From Galeopsis tetrahit (Eukaryota > Streptophyta > Magnoliopsida > Lamiales > Lamiaceae), in NCBI GenBank assembly GCA_963675135.1, contig OY776124.1, forward strand, positions 21,450,066 through 21,514,065: 64,000 nucleotides of DNA. Reading direction: 5' to 3'. The notes under the pieces are model-generated. The model was not told the DNA's origin and did no database searches. It saw only the letters and a program-made list of their open reading frames with translations. Positions 1 to 9,281 of this stretch are shown in pieces. Numbering within the stretch: the stretch's first letter is position 1; every line of letters begins with the position of its first letter. Made by a program: the position numbers and the translations under genes.

Positions 1-1
1 T

Positions 2-674
2 ATTCCAACCAACTCTACTGAGTATAGAGGAATAATTGGTTCACTCCTCTATCTCACTGCCAGCAGACCTGATATCACCTTTGCAGTAGGTGTTTGTGCA
101 AGGTTTCAAGCAAATCCTAAGAAAAGCCACCTTGAGGCTGCAAAGAGGATTTTGAGGTATCTCAAAGGCACTGAAAATCTAGGCCTTTGGTACCCTGCTG
201 ATGACAATATTGAGCTAACTGGCTACTCAGATGCTGATTATGGAGGATGTAGGATTGACAGAAAGTCCACCTCAGGGACTTGTCAATTCTTGGGCAACAA
301 ACTCATATCTTGGTTCTCCAAGAAACAAAATACAGTGGCCACCTCCACCACTGAAGCTGAATATGTTGCTGCTGGAAGTTGTTGTGCTCAAATCCTTTGG
401 CTAAGACAACAACTCAGAGACTACAAAGTCAACTCTACTGAAGTGCCAATTTTCTGTGATAACAATAGTGCCATTGCTATATCACAAAATCCTGTCTTGC
501 ACACAAGATGCAAACATGTGGACATCAAGCATCACTTCATTAGAGATCAAGTTGGTGAAAATTCACACAGACCATCAAAAAGCTGATATACTAACTAAGC
601 CACTTACAGAGGCAAGATTCCTGGAATTATCAGCAGAGTTGGGACTTCTTGATCCAGGGAAGCTGGAGAAATGA
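2..674 (+). pseudogene. Copia pol 3' end: RT tail and RNase H (frameshifted), copy 1
   Basis: This is the last part of a Ty1/copia polyprotein, cut by the window start. It holds the RT tail (SRPDITFAVGVCARFQ) and RNase H (GYSDADYGGCRIDRKST, STTEAEYVAAGS, NNSAIAIS). It reads open in one frame to about 555 and then continues in another to a stop at 672-674 (HTDHQKADILTKPL, LGLLDP). Comparison with the second copy at 15946-16639 shows that about 20 bp are missing near 555, between two ATCA repeats, which causes the shift. The rest is nearly identical to copy 2. The enzyme would be non-functional downstream of the shift. The homology call is secure; whether the deletion is old or recent cannot be told. 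Confidence 0.9.
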
Positions 675-1365
675 GTCCAAAGAAGTTCATTGATTGAAAG
701 GGAAATAAACTCAAACTTCAGCAGACTTGGTCAAGTTTACTGAAAATCAGAAATATGGCCTTACTTCTTCAGGACACTTGTCTATTAACATTCAGGACCC
801 TTGTCCACTTCTCTTCAGGACACTTGTCCAAGTGGGGTCAGATAAGTTGTCCCAGCTATCAAACCAAATCTTGGTATGATAAGCACCTATTTTTGGTGAT
901 CAATACCTATTTCGAAATCTGTCCCATTGAGATACAATTTTCACCTTTCTGGGATTTAATTTGTCTCCCACTCAAAAGGTCACTTTCCATGCATTAAATG
1001 CCAAGATTTAACTCTTGTTTGCATTAAACTTTTTGGGACATGATCTATCTCGAAAAACCCCCAGCCTTAAACAAACATTAAAAACCACCCACGTTTTGAA
1101 TAAAACAGTTATTTCTCTGTTACATTGGTTTTTGACCATTGGATCGAAAATGGACAACTCCCCTGAAATCAATCCTAGCCGTCCATTTTGGATTTCCATT
1201 TTTGCTCATCTTTGAATTGCTTCAAGACCTTACCAACTCATTGACAAACATTCTTTTTAGAATATTCACAAGTCTTAAGATCTCCACAAACACTTCTTCC
1301 CCAAGTATTCGAAACCCTAACTCATTTTTTTTCAAACTCTCTCAAAGCTCTCTCTGCAAATTTTA
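675..1365 (+). other. Spacer between pol and third ORF (copy 1)
   Basis: No convincing gene. It contains a short repeated phrase (TCTTCAGGACACTTGTC, about 765-830) and ends in a CT-rich leader just before the ATG at 1366, as expected for an untranslated leader. Copy 2 lacks about 540 bp of this region (corresponding to 875-1414 here). Small open frames at 755-997 and 1015-1366 show no recognisable motif. Confidence 0.6.
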
Positions 1366-4300
1366 ATGGCCCCCAAAGTTAGACCTGAGATGCTTGTTGA
1401 TTTCTCTAACAAGGATCTAGACCTGGATTTTGGCTACTTAAGCAATAAACACAATCTTCATTTTGAGCCAATAGTATCCTTTGAGAATGAGGATCCTGAA
1501 ATCACACCAACCTTGAGATGGTTGAGGAGAGCTGGACTTCAAAAGTTCATGGAGGAAAGACCAAGCTCTTGCTTGGAAAGCTACATGGCAGAATTCTTTG
1601 CCTTCCTCAAGTGGAGAGGCAAACCTGAAGATGGTGAAGTATCAACCAGACTATTTTACACAGCAGAAGGAGAGGAAGAAGAGAGATTCCACAGAGTAAA
1701 ATTCTCCTCAGAAGATCTGGAAGGAGCTTTTGGACTGCCTTATGAGGGAAGGAATCCAGAAGCTTATGGCACTGGCCATGAAGATGAGATAGCCCAAGAA
1801 TGGCTATTAGTTCCAGGCCCTCTCTCCTCAACTCAAAACAAGAAAACTCTCAAGCCAGAGTTTCTCAACCTTTTTGAGGTAGTTGCTAAGAGCCTCTTAA
1901 GCAACACTGGAAGCTTAGAGCAGGTTAGTCATCCAAGGATCAGAATCATGGCTGCCATCATTGATGCCAGTGATAAGGGCATTAAATTTGATTGGAGGAC
2001 CTTCATCATGTCTGAGATGATGAAGGAGAAGGCAAAATTCAAGGTGAAAACCCACAATAAGGTGGTGCTAGAAGGGAAAATCAAGTATTGCACCAGGGCA
2101 AGCTTGTTGATTGAGAGGTTTTCCCACTATTCCCAGATGCAGACCTTTGCAAAGCCCCTCCCAGCCCAGAAGATCCTGTTCAGAAAACTTAGCAAGAAAA
2201 CTGAACAGAGAAGGATGCTCATGGTCAAACCTGCTGAAGAACAGGAGGAAGAGAAGCCTAAGATGAAAAAGAGAACAAAGGCCAGGGCTGTCAAAACAAG
2301 AAAGATGTCTCAATTGTCTTCAAGAGAAGCCTCAGAAGCATCAGCTGAAGTTGATGCAGTGGCAGAAGAGGGAGTGAGTGTGCCTTCTGACCACTCAGAA
2401 GAGTTGAGGAGGAAGTACAATGAGACTAGGCAAAAGAAGAAGGGTGATAAGAGAATCAGGGAAGTTGTCCCTGAGAAGGAAGGAAGTGGAAGCAGTAGGG
2501 CCAGCAAGAGAAGGGCCAAACCTACTGAGAAGGTGTTGGAGCTTCAAGAAGAAAGGTCTCTTCAATTGGCTCTAAGGGAGAGCAGAGCTGAAAGCAGGAC
2601 CAAATCCATGTCAAGGACTAATTCTTCTGGTTCTGGAACTCCAGAATCCAAAGTCCCTGAAAGTCAACCTATAGAGGCCAACCCCCCTGAAACTCAGTAC
2701 CTTGAGCCCAACTCCCCTGAAACCCATGTCACCCCTTCCAACCAACCCATTACCCCTGTAAATCTCACTAAGAGATATTCTCCAGAAGGGAATGTGCAAA
2801 GAAGTGGCATTGATGTGCTTGCTGATTTAGCAGTAGATGAGACAAGACTCCTGTCTCCCCTTGACTCATCCATGCTCAATTATTCAAAGCTCTTAGAGCA
2901 TGCACTCAATGAGCCAACCCCCCTGAGTAAAGCCCCTTCAGACCCATTGCTCTCAAAAGCAACTGAAGATCCTTCTACTGCACCCAACCCTTCTGAAGCC
3001 AACATCCCTGAACTTAATCTGCCTGAAGCTCTATTAGGAGAACCCAGAGCCAACTCCCCTATAACCCAAAGTCCCCACTCAAGTGGAGATGAGGAGGAGT
3101 ATACTTATGAAAGTATGCTCAGAGGAGGAGCCAAGGCTACTGTGGACAGTTTGTATCCACAACTTGCTGAATTTCCAAGAATTCAGAAGGCCTTTCAAGA
3201 TTTAAGGATGCTTGTTGATGTGAAAGACACATCCTTGATGGAGATATCACAAGTCATCCAAGATAAGGGTGCAAACTGGTGGCAGATAGAGGAAAACAGA
3301 TTATTACACTTTGCTGGAGTTTCAAAGACAAGATTTCTCATTGATGAGGAGATTTTTGCAAAGTTGGTAGCTGATAAGATTGAGGAGGAGATAGAAAGAA
3401 AAGCCAAGGGAATCAAACACCCTGACAGTAGCTCCAATGATGAGGATTCCCCTGATGATCCCTCAAACCCTTCAAACCCCAACCCTCCTAAAACCTATCA
3501 TAGGAAAGGCTCTGTATCTTCAGAGGTGTTGACCAAAGGTGGTAACACAACCAAAGACACATCTGCCAATGAAGGTTCTTCTGAACCCAAGGCACAGCCT
3601 AAAGATGTTGAGGTTCCTGTACTAGAGGCTAGTTTGATTAAGGCCTATTCAGTGTCAGAAGAGTTGGACACTGATCAGCCCTTAATCATTCAGGATGACT
3701 CAGTGGCTGCTGAGATAAGCACTGTGATCTCCTCACAACTGCCATCTTTGAACCTTGTTGAGGGTGAAGATGCTGCAGGTTTAGGAGAAGGAGTTGAAAA
3801 GGAGAGAATAGTTGAAAAATCAGAGGGAGTTGAGGATGAAAGAGAGGTAGTCATCACTAAGATAGTGAGTGTACCACCATATGAGGGTGGAATAAGTGAG
3901 GAAGGACAAGTTATTCTTGAAGTCAAATCTGAACTTCAAGAATCCCTTGATGAGAGGAGGCCTGATTCCTTGAGTGAGAACATTATTAAAGAAGGGAGAA
4001 AAGAACAAGTTGAAAATGAGAAGAAGACTGCTGATGTATCAGAGTCTTATACAAAAGAAATTGAGGGTGATGAGTGCTTATTTCCTAACTTGTTTGACTT
4101 GTCTGATGTTGCAGGTATTTCTCTTGATCAAATTTTTGCAGATGAATTCCTGACAGATGCACCTATCCAAGTAGATTCAGGCTCAGCTCAGGCCTTACTT
4201 GGAATGCAATCAGAGAAGTTGGACTCCTTGGCTCATCAAGTCCAATCTGCTCATGCTGAAACTTCAGGAACCTTGAATGAGCAAGGAAGGACTCTAGCAT

Positions 4301-6036
4301 CTGTAGAAATGAGGCTCACTGGCTCTGAAGATGTTGTGCTACCAACCCTTGAGGCAAGGATCAGTGGTGTGGAATCTGGTCTCCAAACCATCTCCACTGA
4401 AGTTCAAAATGCCAAATCAACCATGGAAGCCATCTCAGAGGAGGTCAAGAAAGAGCAAAAGCTGTTGAGAGACAATCACAATTCCAATGTCAAAGCTCTC
4501 AGGCTAACTGTCAAACAGGCTATTGGAAAGAAGACTGCACTGCAAAAGAGAAGAGCTGAAGAGCAAAGGCTAGCCATGGTGAAGGCAGCCTCTGAAAAGT
4601 TTTCCCAAGAGGTATTGGCCAACATTGCTGAAGGTGCAGTGGCCAACCTCACTGAGCTTCTTCAAGCCCAACTGGATACATCTCTGAGAGCAACCTTGGA
4701 GGAGGTTGTCCAACAAAAGATGAAGCCTGTTCTAGCTTTTCTTAGCTTGAGCAATGATAAAATGCAAGATATACATGATGAAAATGTGTATTTGTTGGAA
4801 GAGATGAAGTCCCTAAACCAGGCCCAATCCCTGATGGCCTCAACAATGAGTGACCTCAAGCCCCAGTGTTTTGATGCTGCCAAAAAGGGGGAAAGGGAAA
4901 GAGCTAGAGCAAAAGGTGCCTTAGTGATTGGGAGCCCAGTCAAAGGGAAAGACAACATTGCTGAAGGAAAAGGCAAAGAGCCTGAAGTACTGAATTTGGA
5001 AGAATTAAATGAAGAAGAGCAATTAGCACTTGCTTTGAAGAATTCTATGGCCTCAGCTCAAGAAGAAAGGATGAGGTTACAACAAAGACCAGGTGGTGAA
5101 GTATCAGGTTTGGACAAAAGTGCTGAAGGTGTCCAAACTAGAGGAAAGATCAAGAAGGCCCAAGGAAAGAAGAGACAAGTTGAGAAATTCACTGACTTTC
5201 CTAGCAGCCTTGATCTTCCACCTGAATTCAGAATTGATGAAGATGAGCCTACATCAAAGAAAGCCAAAACTGCTGAAGAGCCCAAAGCTGCTGAAAAGGA
5301 CAAGTCTTCTGAATCTGGCAAAACTACTGAAAGTCCCAAGTCCACTGAAGACATTGAAGAATTATTTGCTGAAGGATTTGGACCTGAACCCAAGAAGAAG
5401 ACAACAATCCTAGCCCATGATCCATCAAAGCTGTTTTATGAAGGGTATGGCAAAGACCCTGAAACACAACAGAAATTGGCCATGATGAGAGCCCAAGAGA
5501 AAATGGATCTGATGGAAGAAGCCAACAGAGCAAGAGATGAGAGAAGAGCAAACTTTCAGAGACCAAGAAGGAGGAGAGCAACTTATAGCAAGATGAAGCC
5601 TCAACTTCTAATCCCAATGGACACCAAATATCCACACTTGGATAAATGGGTGCCAATCCAACTGAATGATACATGGGAAGAGGCCAAAAGGGAGTTTGTC
5701 TATGACTATTATGTCATTGACAGATGGAATGGAGGAGATGCAAACTCTGCCTTCACTGAGTTCATGCTAGAATACTACAGAGAGTTGTATCAACAACTAC
5801 TTGCAGCTGCTGACATTGCAAGAATGGAACTCACAGCTCCCAAGCCAATCATATACATGCCTCCAAAGCTTGAAGGATGGATTGACCAAGCAAGAATTCT
5901 GAGAGAATTCACTGAGATCCTTAAGCTAAACAAGATGGTTCTTGGACCTAAGGGAACCAACCAAGAAGCCATGGCATTGAAAAGAAGAGTGTGGGCACAG
6001 TATGGAATGCTGCCACCCCCTGAGGATGATCTTTGA
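1366..6036 (+). CDS. Third ORF ('envelope-like' position) of SIRE-type copia element, 1556 codons, intact
   Basis: An uninterrupted ORF in the position where SIRE-type elements carry an extra, so-called envelope-like gene. ATG at 1366 follows a CT-rich leader. Residues about 45-260 form a compact globular-looking part (LRWLRRAGLQKF, EDLEGAFGLPYEG) whose layout recalls the 'putative plant transposon protein' domain. Residues about 270-460 are Lys/Arg/Glu-rich, with possible nuclear-localisation clusters (KKRTKARAVKTRK). Then come Pro/Glu-rich short repeats, a coiled-coil region at about 947-1160, and a conserved C-terminus (about 1400-1556, WEEAKREFVYDYYVIDRW). I see no signal peptide and no membrane-spanning segment, so a classical envelope glycoprotein is unlikely. 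Copy 2 (16813-21495) keeps the same frame open over 1559 codons, which suggests selection or very recent divergence. Function unknown. Confidence 0.85.
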   Translation: MAPKVRPEMLVDFSNKDLDLDFGYLSNKHNLHFEPIVSFENEDPEITPTLRWLRRAGLQKFMEERPSSCLESYMAEFFAFLKWRGKPEDGEVSTRLFYTAEGEEEERFHRVKFSSEDLEGAFGLPYEGRNPEAYGTGHEDEIAQEWLLVPGPLSSTQNKKTLKPEFLNLFEVVAKSLLSNTGSLEQVSHPRIRIMAAIIDASDKGIKFDWRTFIMSEMMKEKAKFKVKTHNKVVLEGKIKYCTRASLLIERFSHYSQMQTFAKPLPAQKILFRKLSKKTEQRRMLMVKPAEEQEEEKPKMKKRTKARAVKTRKMSQLSSREASEASAEVDAVAEEGVSVPSDHSEELRRKYNETRQKKKGDKRIREVVPEKEGSGSSRASKRRAKPTEKVLELQEERSLQLALRESRAESRTKSMSRTNSSGSGTPESKVPESQPIEANPPETQYLEPNSPETHVTPSNQPITPVNLTKRYSPEGNVQRSGIDVLADLAVDETRLLSPLDSSMLNYSKLLEHALNEPTPLSKAPSDPLLSKATEDPSTAPNPSEANIPELNLPEALLGEPRANSPITQSPHSSGDEEEYTYESMLRGGAKATVDSLYPQLAEFPRIQKAFQDLRMLVDVKDTSLMEISQVIQDKGANWWQIEENRLLHFAGVSKTRFLIDEEIFAKLVADKIEEEIERKAKGIKHPDSSSNDEDSPDDPSNPSNPNPPKTYHRKGSVSSEVLTKGGNTTKDTSANEGSSEPKAQPKDVEVPVLEASLIKAYSVSEELDTDQPLIIQDDSVAAEISTVISSQLPSLNLVEGEDAAGLGEGVEKERIVEKSEGVEDEREVVITKIVSVPPYEGGISEEGQVILEVKSELQESLDERRPDSLSENIIKEGRKEQVENEKKTADVSESYTKEIEGDECLFPNLFDLSDVAGISLDQIFADEFLTDAPIQVDSGSAQALLGMQSEKLDSLAHQVQSAHAETSGTLNEQGRTLASVEMRLTGSEDVVLPTLEARISGVESGLQTISTEVQNAKSTMEAISEEVKKEQKLLRDNHNSNVKALRLTVKQAIGKKTALQKRRAEEQRLAMVKAASEKFSQEVLANIAEGAVANLTELLQAQLDTSLRATLEEVVQQKMKPVLAFLSLSNDKMQDIHDENVYLLEEMKSLNQAQSLMASTMSDLKPQCFDAAKKGERERARAKGALVIGSPVKGKDNIAEGKGKEPEVLNLEELNEEEQLALALKNSMASAQEERMRLQQRPGGEVSGLDKSAEGVQTRGKIKKAQGKKRQVEKFTDFPSSLDLPPEFRIDEDEPTSKKAKTAEEPKAAEKDKSSESGKTTESPKSTEDIEELFAEGFGPEPKKKTTILAHDPSKLFYEGYGKDPETQQKLAMMRAQEKMDLMEEANRARDERRANFQRPRRRRATYSKMKPQLLIPMDTKYPHLDKWVPIQLNDTWEEAKREFVYDYYVIDRWNGGDANSAFTEFMLEYYRELYQQLLAAADIARMELTAPKPIIYMPPKLEGWIDQARILREFTEILKLNKMVLGPKGTNQEAMALKRRVWAQYGMLPPPEDDL

Positions 6037-6506
6037 AATGGCTAAGTCTTCTGACCTTTCTTGATTGATCAACTATACTGAAATATGGTCAAGATTGCTG
6101 ATGTGGTGTGCTAATCTGTCTGCTCTGATTTGTTATGGATTGCTCTGATACAAGCTCTGTGCTCTGATGCTGAAAATCTTATTTATGTCCTGAATTGTTA
6201 GAATGAAATGCTCTGATGTATTTAAGTGTTATTGATTCATGCTCTGATATGTTAATTTCAACTATCAACATGCTTGTAATGATCTTTGAATGAATGATAG
6301 TTGAACTTATTTTTGAATCAAGAAACACTAATCTCTCTATGCCTATCTTGAAACCTACTTGCAACAAAAACAGTGAATACACTAACACATTATCTTTTCA
6401 GGAATATTGACCCTAGTCATGTCTTCTGAAGATACATGTAATAGGTGTAGACAAGTCACTTTTGCTTAGACAGTGTAGGTTTTGGCATCATCAAAAAGGG
6501 GGAAAT
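6037..6506 (+). other. 3' non-coding region and polypurine tract of copy 1
   Basis: No gene. The octamer GCTCTGAT occurs several times between about 6118 and 6250. The polypurine tract CAAAAAGGGGGAAAT ends at 6506, directly before the LTR start TGTTGGG. The same arrangement, octamers included, lies at 21496-21954. Confidence 0.85.
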
Positions 6507-6814
6507 TGTTGGGAATAAAATGAGATATGTTTTGATCTAATACCAAAACCCCCTGAGACATGCCTAAGTCAAGATAAACATGTTCTAGAAATGTTAGAAC
6601 ATATAAAATATAGGCTAGATGAGAAGCTGAAGTGTTAGGCAGCTCTTAGACAAATAGATGCACAATTTGAGGGGGAACCTACTTTTAAGATGATCAAGTC
6701 CCCTCAAGGCTCAAAATTCTGGAACAATCACTTAAGAACAAGGACACTCTATGGAAAACCAAAAGCTCTGATCAGGAGAGTTGTCCAAAGAAGCTGTCCA
6801 TATGCAAGAACAAC
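6507..6814 (+). repeat. Family-B LTR, 5' portion (start of shared LTR)
   Basis: Starts TGTTGGGAATAAAATG right after the polypurine tract and matches the first ~340 bp of the complete LTR at 21955-23823 with small indels. The match stops at GCAAGAACAA, where family-C sequence begins. About 150 bp of the LTR, relative to the complete copy, are absent between here and 9282. Confidence 0.85.
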
Positions 6815-6880
6815 ATGAGGTGTTTCTACTAAACTCTTTTCACAAGATTCATCAAAAACAACATGAGGTGTTTCTTCATC
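6815..6880 (+). other. Breakpoint scar with copied filler DNA
   Basis: Between B-LTR sequence and C-family RT sequence lie about 60 bp that match, in the same orientation, the stretch 24064-24113 (antisense integrase end of the C-family fragment). The phrase AACAACATGAGGTGTTTCT occurs twice, once at each end of the insert. This looks like templated filler made during break repair. Confidence 0.65.
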
Positions 6881-6893
6881 AGTTGTAGATCAG

Positions 6894-8831
6894 ATGAAGA
6901 AACTAGTGATCAAGACCAAGTCTGATGAGTTTATTGAAGTCAATGAACCATTTTCTGAAGAACCAGAGGAGGATAAACCACACAGACCAGTCACTAGATC
7001 TCAAACTCAAGCTGAGCAAGCTGTCCATAATCAAGATGCAACAATCCCAAATGCAAGGGGGAATGATCTCTTTGACACACAAGATACAGATGATGATCGA
7101 CCTAATCAAGTCAACCCTCCTGATGGCACTAGAACAGATGAGAATCCAAGCTCATCTAATGCAGATACTCCTGTGAGACATACATGGAGAAACAACCATC
7201 CATCAAACCTCATCTTAGGAGGAGCAGACTCAGGTGTCAAGACCAGAAGACAACTGAATCAGAACCCCCAATCATCTATGTTCTGCTGGTGTGCTTTCTT
7301 GTCCAACATTGAACCAGCTGACATAAAAGAAGCAATGACAGATAACAATTGGATCACTGCTATGCAAGAAGAATTAAACCAATTCGAAAGAAATGAAGTA
7401 TGGGAATTGGTAGATCGTCCTGAAAACCACAATGTAGTAGGAACAAAGTGGGTATTCAAGAATAAAAAGGACGAAAATGATGTGATAACTAGAAATAAAG
7501 CAAGGCTAGTTGCAAAAGGATACTCACAATCTGAAGGAATTGACTATGATGAAACCTTTGCTCCAGTAGCCAGACTAGAAGCCATTCGACTGTTTCTAGC
7601 TTATGCATCATATATGGGCTTCAAGGTATATCAAATGGACGTCAAGAGCGCTTTTCTGAATGGTATTCTGGTAGAAGAAGTGTATGTAGAACAGCCTCCA
7701 GGATTCGAAAAAGGAGATCAAGTATATCGTCTGAAGAAGGCTCTTTATGGTCTGAAGCAAGCTCCCAGAGCCTGGTATGACACATTGTCACAATTCCTAC
7801 TTGACAATGGTTACACAAAAGGCAAAGTTGACAGAACACTTTTCAGAATACAAGAAGGAGAAGACATTCTAATGGTGCAAATATATGTAGATGACATTAT
7901 ATTTGGATCACCAAATCAAGATATGTGCAAGAAGTTCTCTGAACTTATGCAAGGAAAATTCGAAATGAGTATGATGGGTGAGATGAATTATTTCCTAGGA
8001 CTCCAAGTCAAACAGAGTTCAGAAGGGATCTTCATCAATCAGTCCAAGTACACCAAAAGCCTATTGGAAAGATTCAAAGCTCTACAAAGCAAGACTGCAA
8101 GAATTCCAATGATGACATCTTTCAAAATGGAACCAGATGAGTCTGGAAAGGCAGTTGATCAAGCTGAATATAGAGCAATTATTGGATCCCTACTATATCT
8201 TACAGCTAGCAGACCAGACATAACATTTGCTGTAGGAGTATGTGCTAGGTTTCAAGCAAACCCAAAGCAGAGTCATCTAGAAGCAGCAAGGAAAATTCTC
8301 AAGTACCTAAAAGGAACAATCAATCTAGGACTATGGTACCCTGCTGATGACAATCTAGAGTTGAGTGGTTATTCTGACTCAGACTATGGAGGATGTAGAA
8401 TTGATAGGAAATCCACATCTGGAACCTGTCAATTCCTAAGCAACAAGTTGATATCATGGTTCTCAAAGAAGCAAACTTCAGTTGCAACCTCCACCACTGA
8501 AGCAGAATATATGGCAGCTGGAAGTTGTTGCAGTCAGCTGCTCTGGCTAGTTCAACAACTCAAAGATTACAATATAGAAGCAAGAGAAGTCCCTATCTAT
8601 TGTGATAGCAGCAGTGCCATTGCCATCACTCAAAATCCAGTCCTACACACAAGGTGCAAGAATGTCGACATTCGACACCATTTTATAAGAGATCACCTTG
8701 AAAAGAAGGACATCAAGATGGAGAAAATTCACTCAGATATCCAAAGAGCAGACATCTTGACTAAGCCCCTAGCTGAAGAAAGATTCAAGACCCTATGCTA
8801 TAGCTTAGGACTCTTGGATCCAAGCACATGA
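6894..8831 (+). CDS. Family-C copia RT-RNase H fragment (645 codons)
   Basis: Open frame carrying the C-terminal half of a Ty1/copia polyprotein. The linker is followed by RT (NWITAMQEELNQF, WVFKNKKDENDV, DYDETFAPVARLEAIR, QMDVKSAFLNG, catalytic YVDDIIFGS) and RNase H (GYSDSDYGGCRIDRKST, STTEAEYMAAGSC), ending LGLLDPST. Protease and integrase are missing upstream; the frame begins in the integrase-RT linker. The matching integrase part lies on the opposite strand at 24062-25196, and together the two would make one contiguous element. The RT and RNase H motifs are intact, but there is no promoter or start context of its own, so it is a fragment rather than a gene. It is the same family as 25197-37379. 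Confidence 0.9.
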   Translation: MKKLVIKTKSDEFIEVNEPFSEEPEEDKPHRPVTRSQTQAEQAVHNQDATIPNARGNDLFDTQDTDDDRPNQVNPPDGTRTDENPSSSNADTPVRHTWRNNHPSNLILGGADSGVKTRRQLNQNPQSSMFCWCAFLSNIEPADIKEAMTDNNWITAMQEELNQFERNEVWELVDRPENHNVVGTKWVFKNKKDENDVITRNKARLVAKGYSQSEGIDYDETFAPVARLEAIRLFLAYASYMGFKVYQMDVKSAFLNGILVEEVYVEQPPGFEKGDQVYRLKKALYGLKQAPRAWYDTLSQFLLDNGYTKGKVDRTLFRIQEGEDILMVQIYVDDIIFGSPNQDMCKKFSELMQGKFEMSMMGEMNYFLGLQVKQSSEGIFINQSKYTKSLLERFKALQSKTARIPMMTSFKMEPDESGKAVDQAEYRAIIGSLLYLTASRPDITFAVGVCARFQANPKQSHLEAARKILKYLKGTINLGLWYPADDNLELSGYSDSDYGGCRIDRKSTSGTCQFLSNKLISWFSKKQTSVATSTTEAEYMAAGSCCSQLLWLVQQLKDYNIEAREVPIYCDSSSAIAITQNPVLHTRCKNVDIRHHFIRDHLEKKDIKMEKIHSDIQRADILTKPLAEERFKTLCYSLGLLDPST

Positions 8832-9281
8832 AGAACACAAGATCAGCTGAAGGCCTCAGCTGATACAATTGCAGCAGACTAGGAGGATCAGATGAGGTGA
8901 ATAGACACCCTCATCTTCAGGTAAGTTATTCCCGATGAAGACAAATAAAGCTGAGGGAAAACATAGAGTCATCTAATCAAGGGGGAATCAATGATACCTT
9001 AAGAAACCTTGATGAAATACTCTATAATCTACATTACATATATACTTACATTCAGAAGACTTGAATAGAGTTAATTGGTAATCTATACTTAAGCAGTGTA
9101 TATCTATGTATAGTAATAAACTGTTCTTCATAAAATACTTTATCACTATACAAGTATACAGTATATTAGTGAGTCATACTTGGTTGGATTAATACACCAT
9201 CCTCACCGACTCAACAGTATACATGCACTGTACGGACTCCAAATAACTCTTGTTCAAAAATTTATAAATTCTGCATTCTGC
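8832..9281 (+). other. Family-C spacer downstream of pol
   Basis: Non-coding. It matches, inverted, the segment 31500-31948 downstream of the RT in the C element (shared landmarks: the GGGGGAATCAATGATACC phrase and CACCATCCTCACCGACTCAA). The match ends near TGCATTC, where B-LTR sequence resumes with GCTAAATTGACC. Confidence 0.75.

Noticed and set aside
755..997. 80-codon open frame in the pol-third ORF spacer
   Set aside because: No recognisable domain, and the region is absent from the second copy.
5093..5413. Lys/Leu-rich open frame overlapping the third ORF
   Set aside because: Shadow frame of the conserved coding sequence; its counterpart at 20570-20872 is just as expected from near-identical DNA.
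1366..6036. Viral envelope glycoprotein
   Set aside because: Position fits the 'envelope-like' label, but no signal peptide, Cys-rich ectodomain or membrane anchor is visible.
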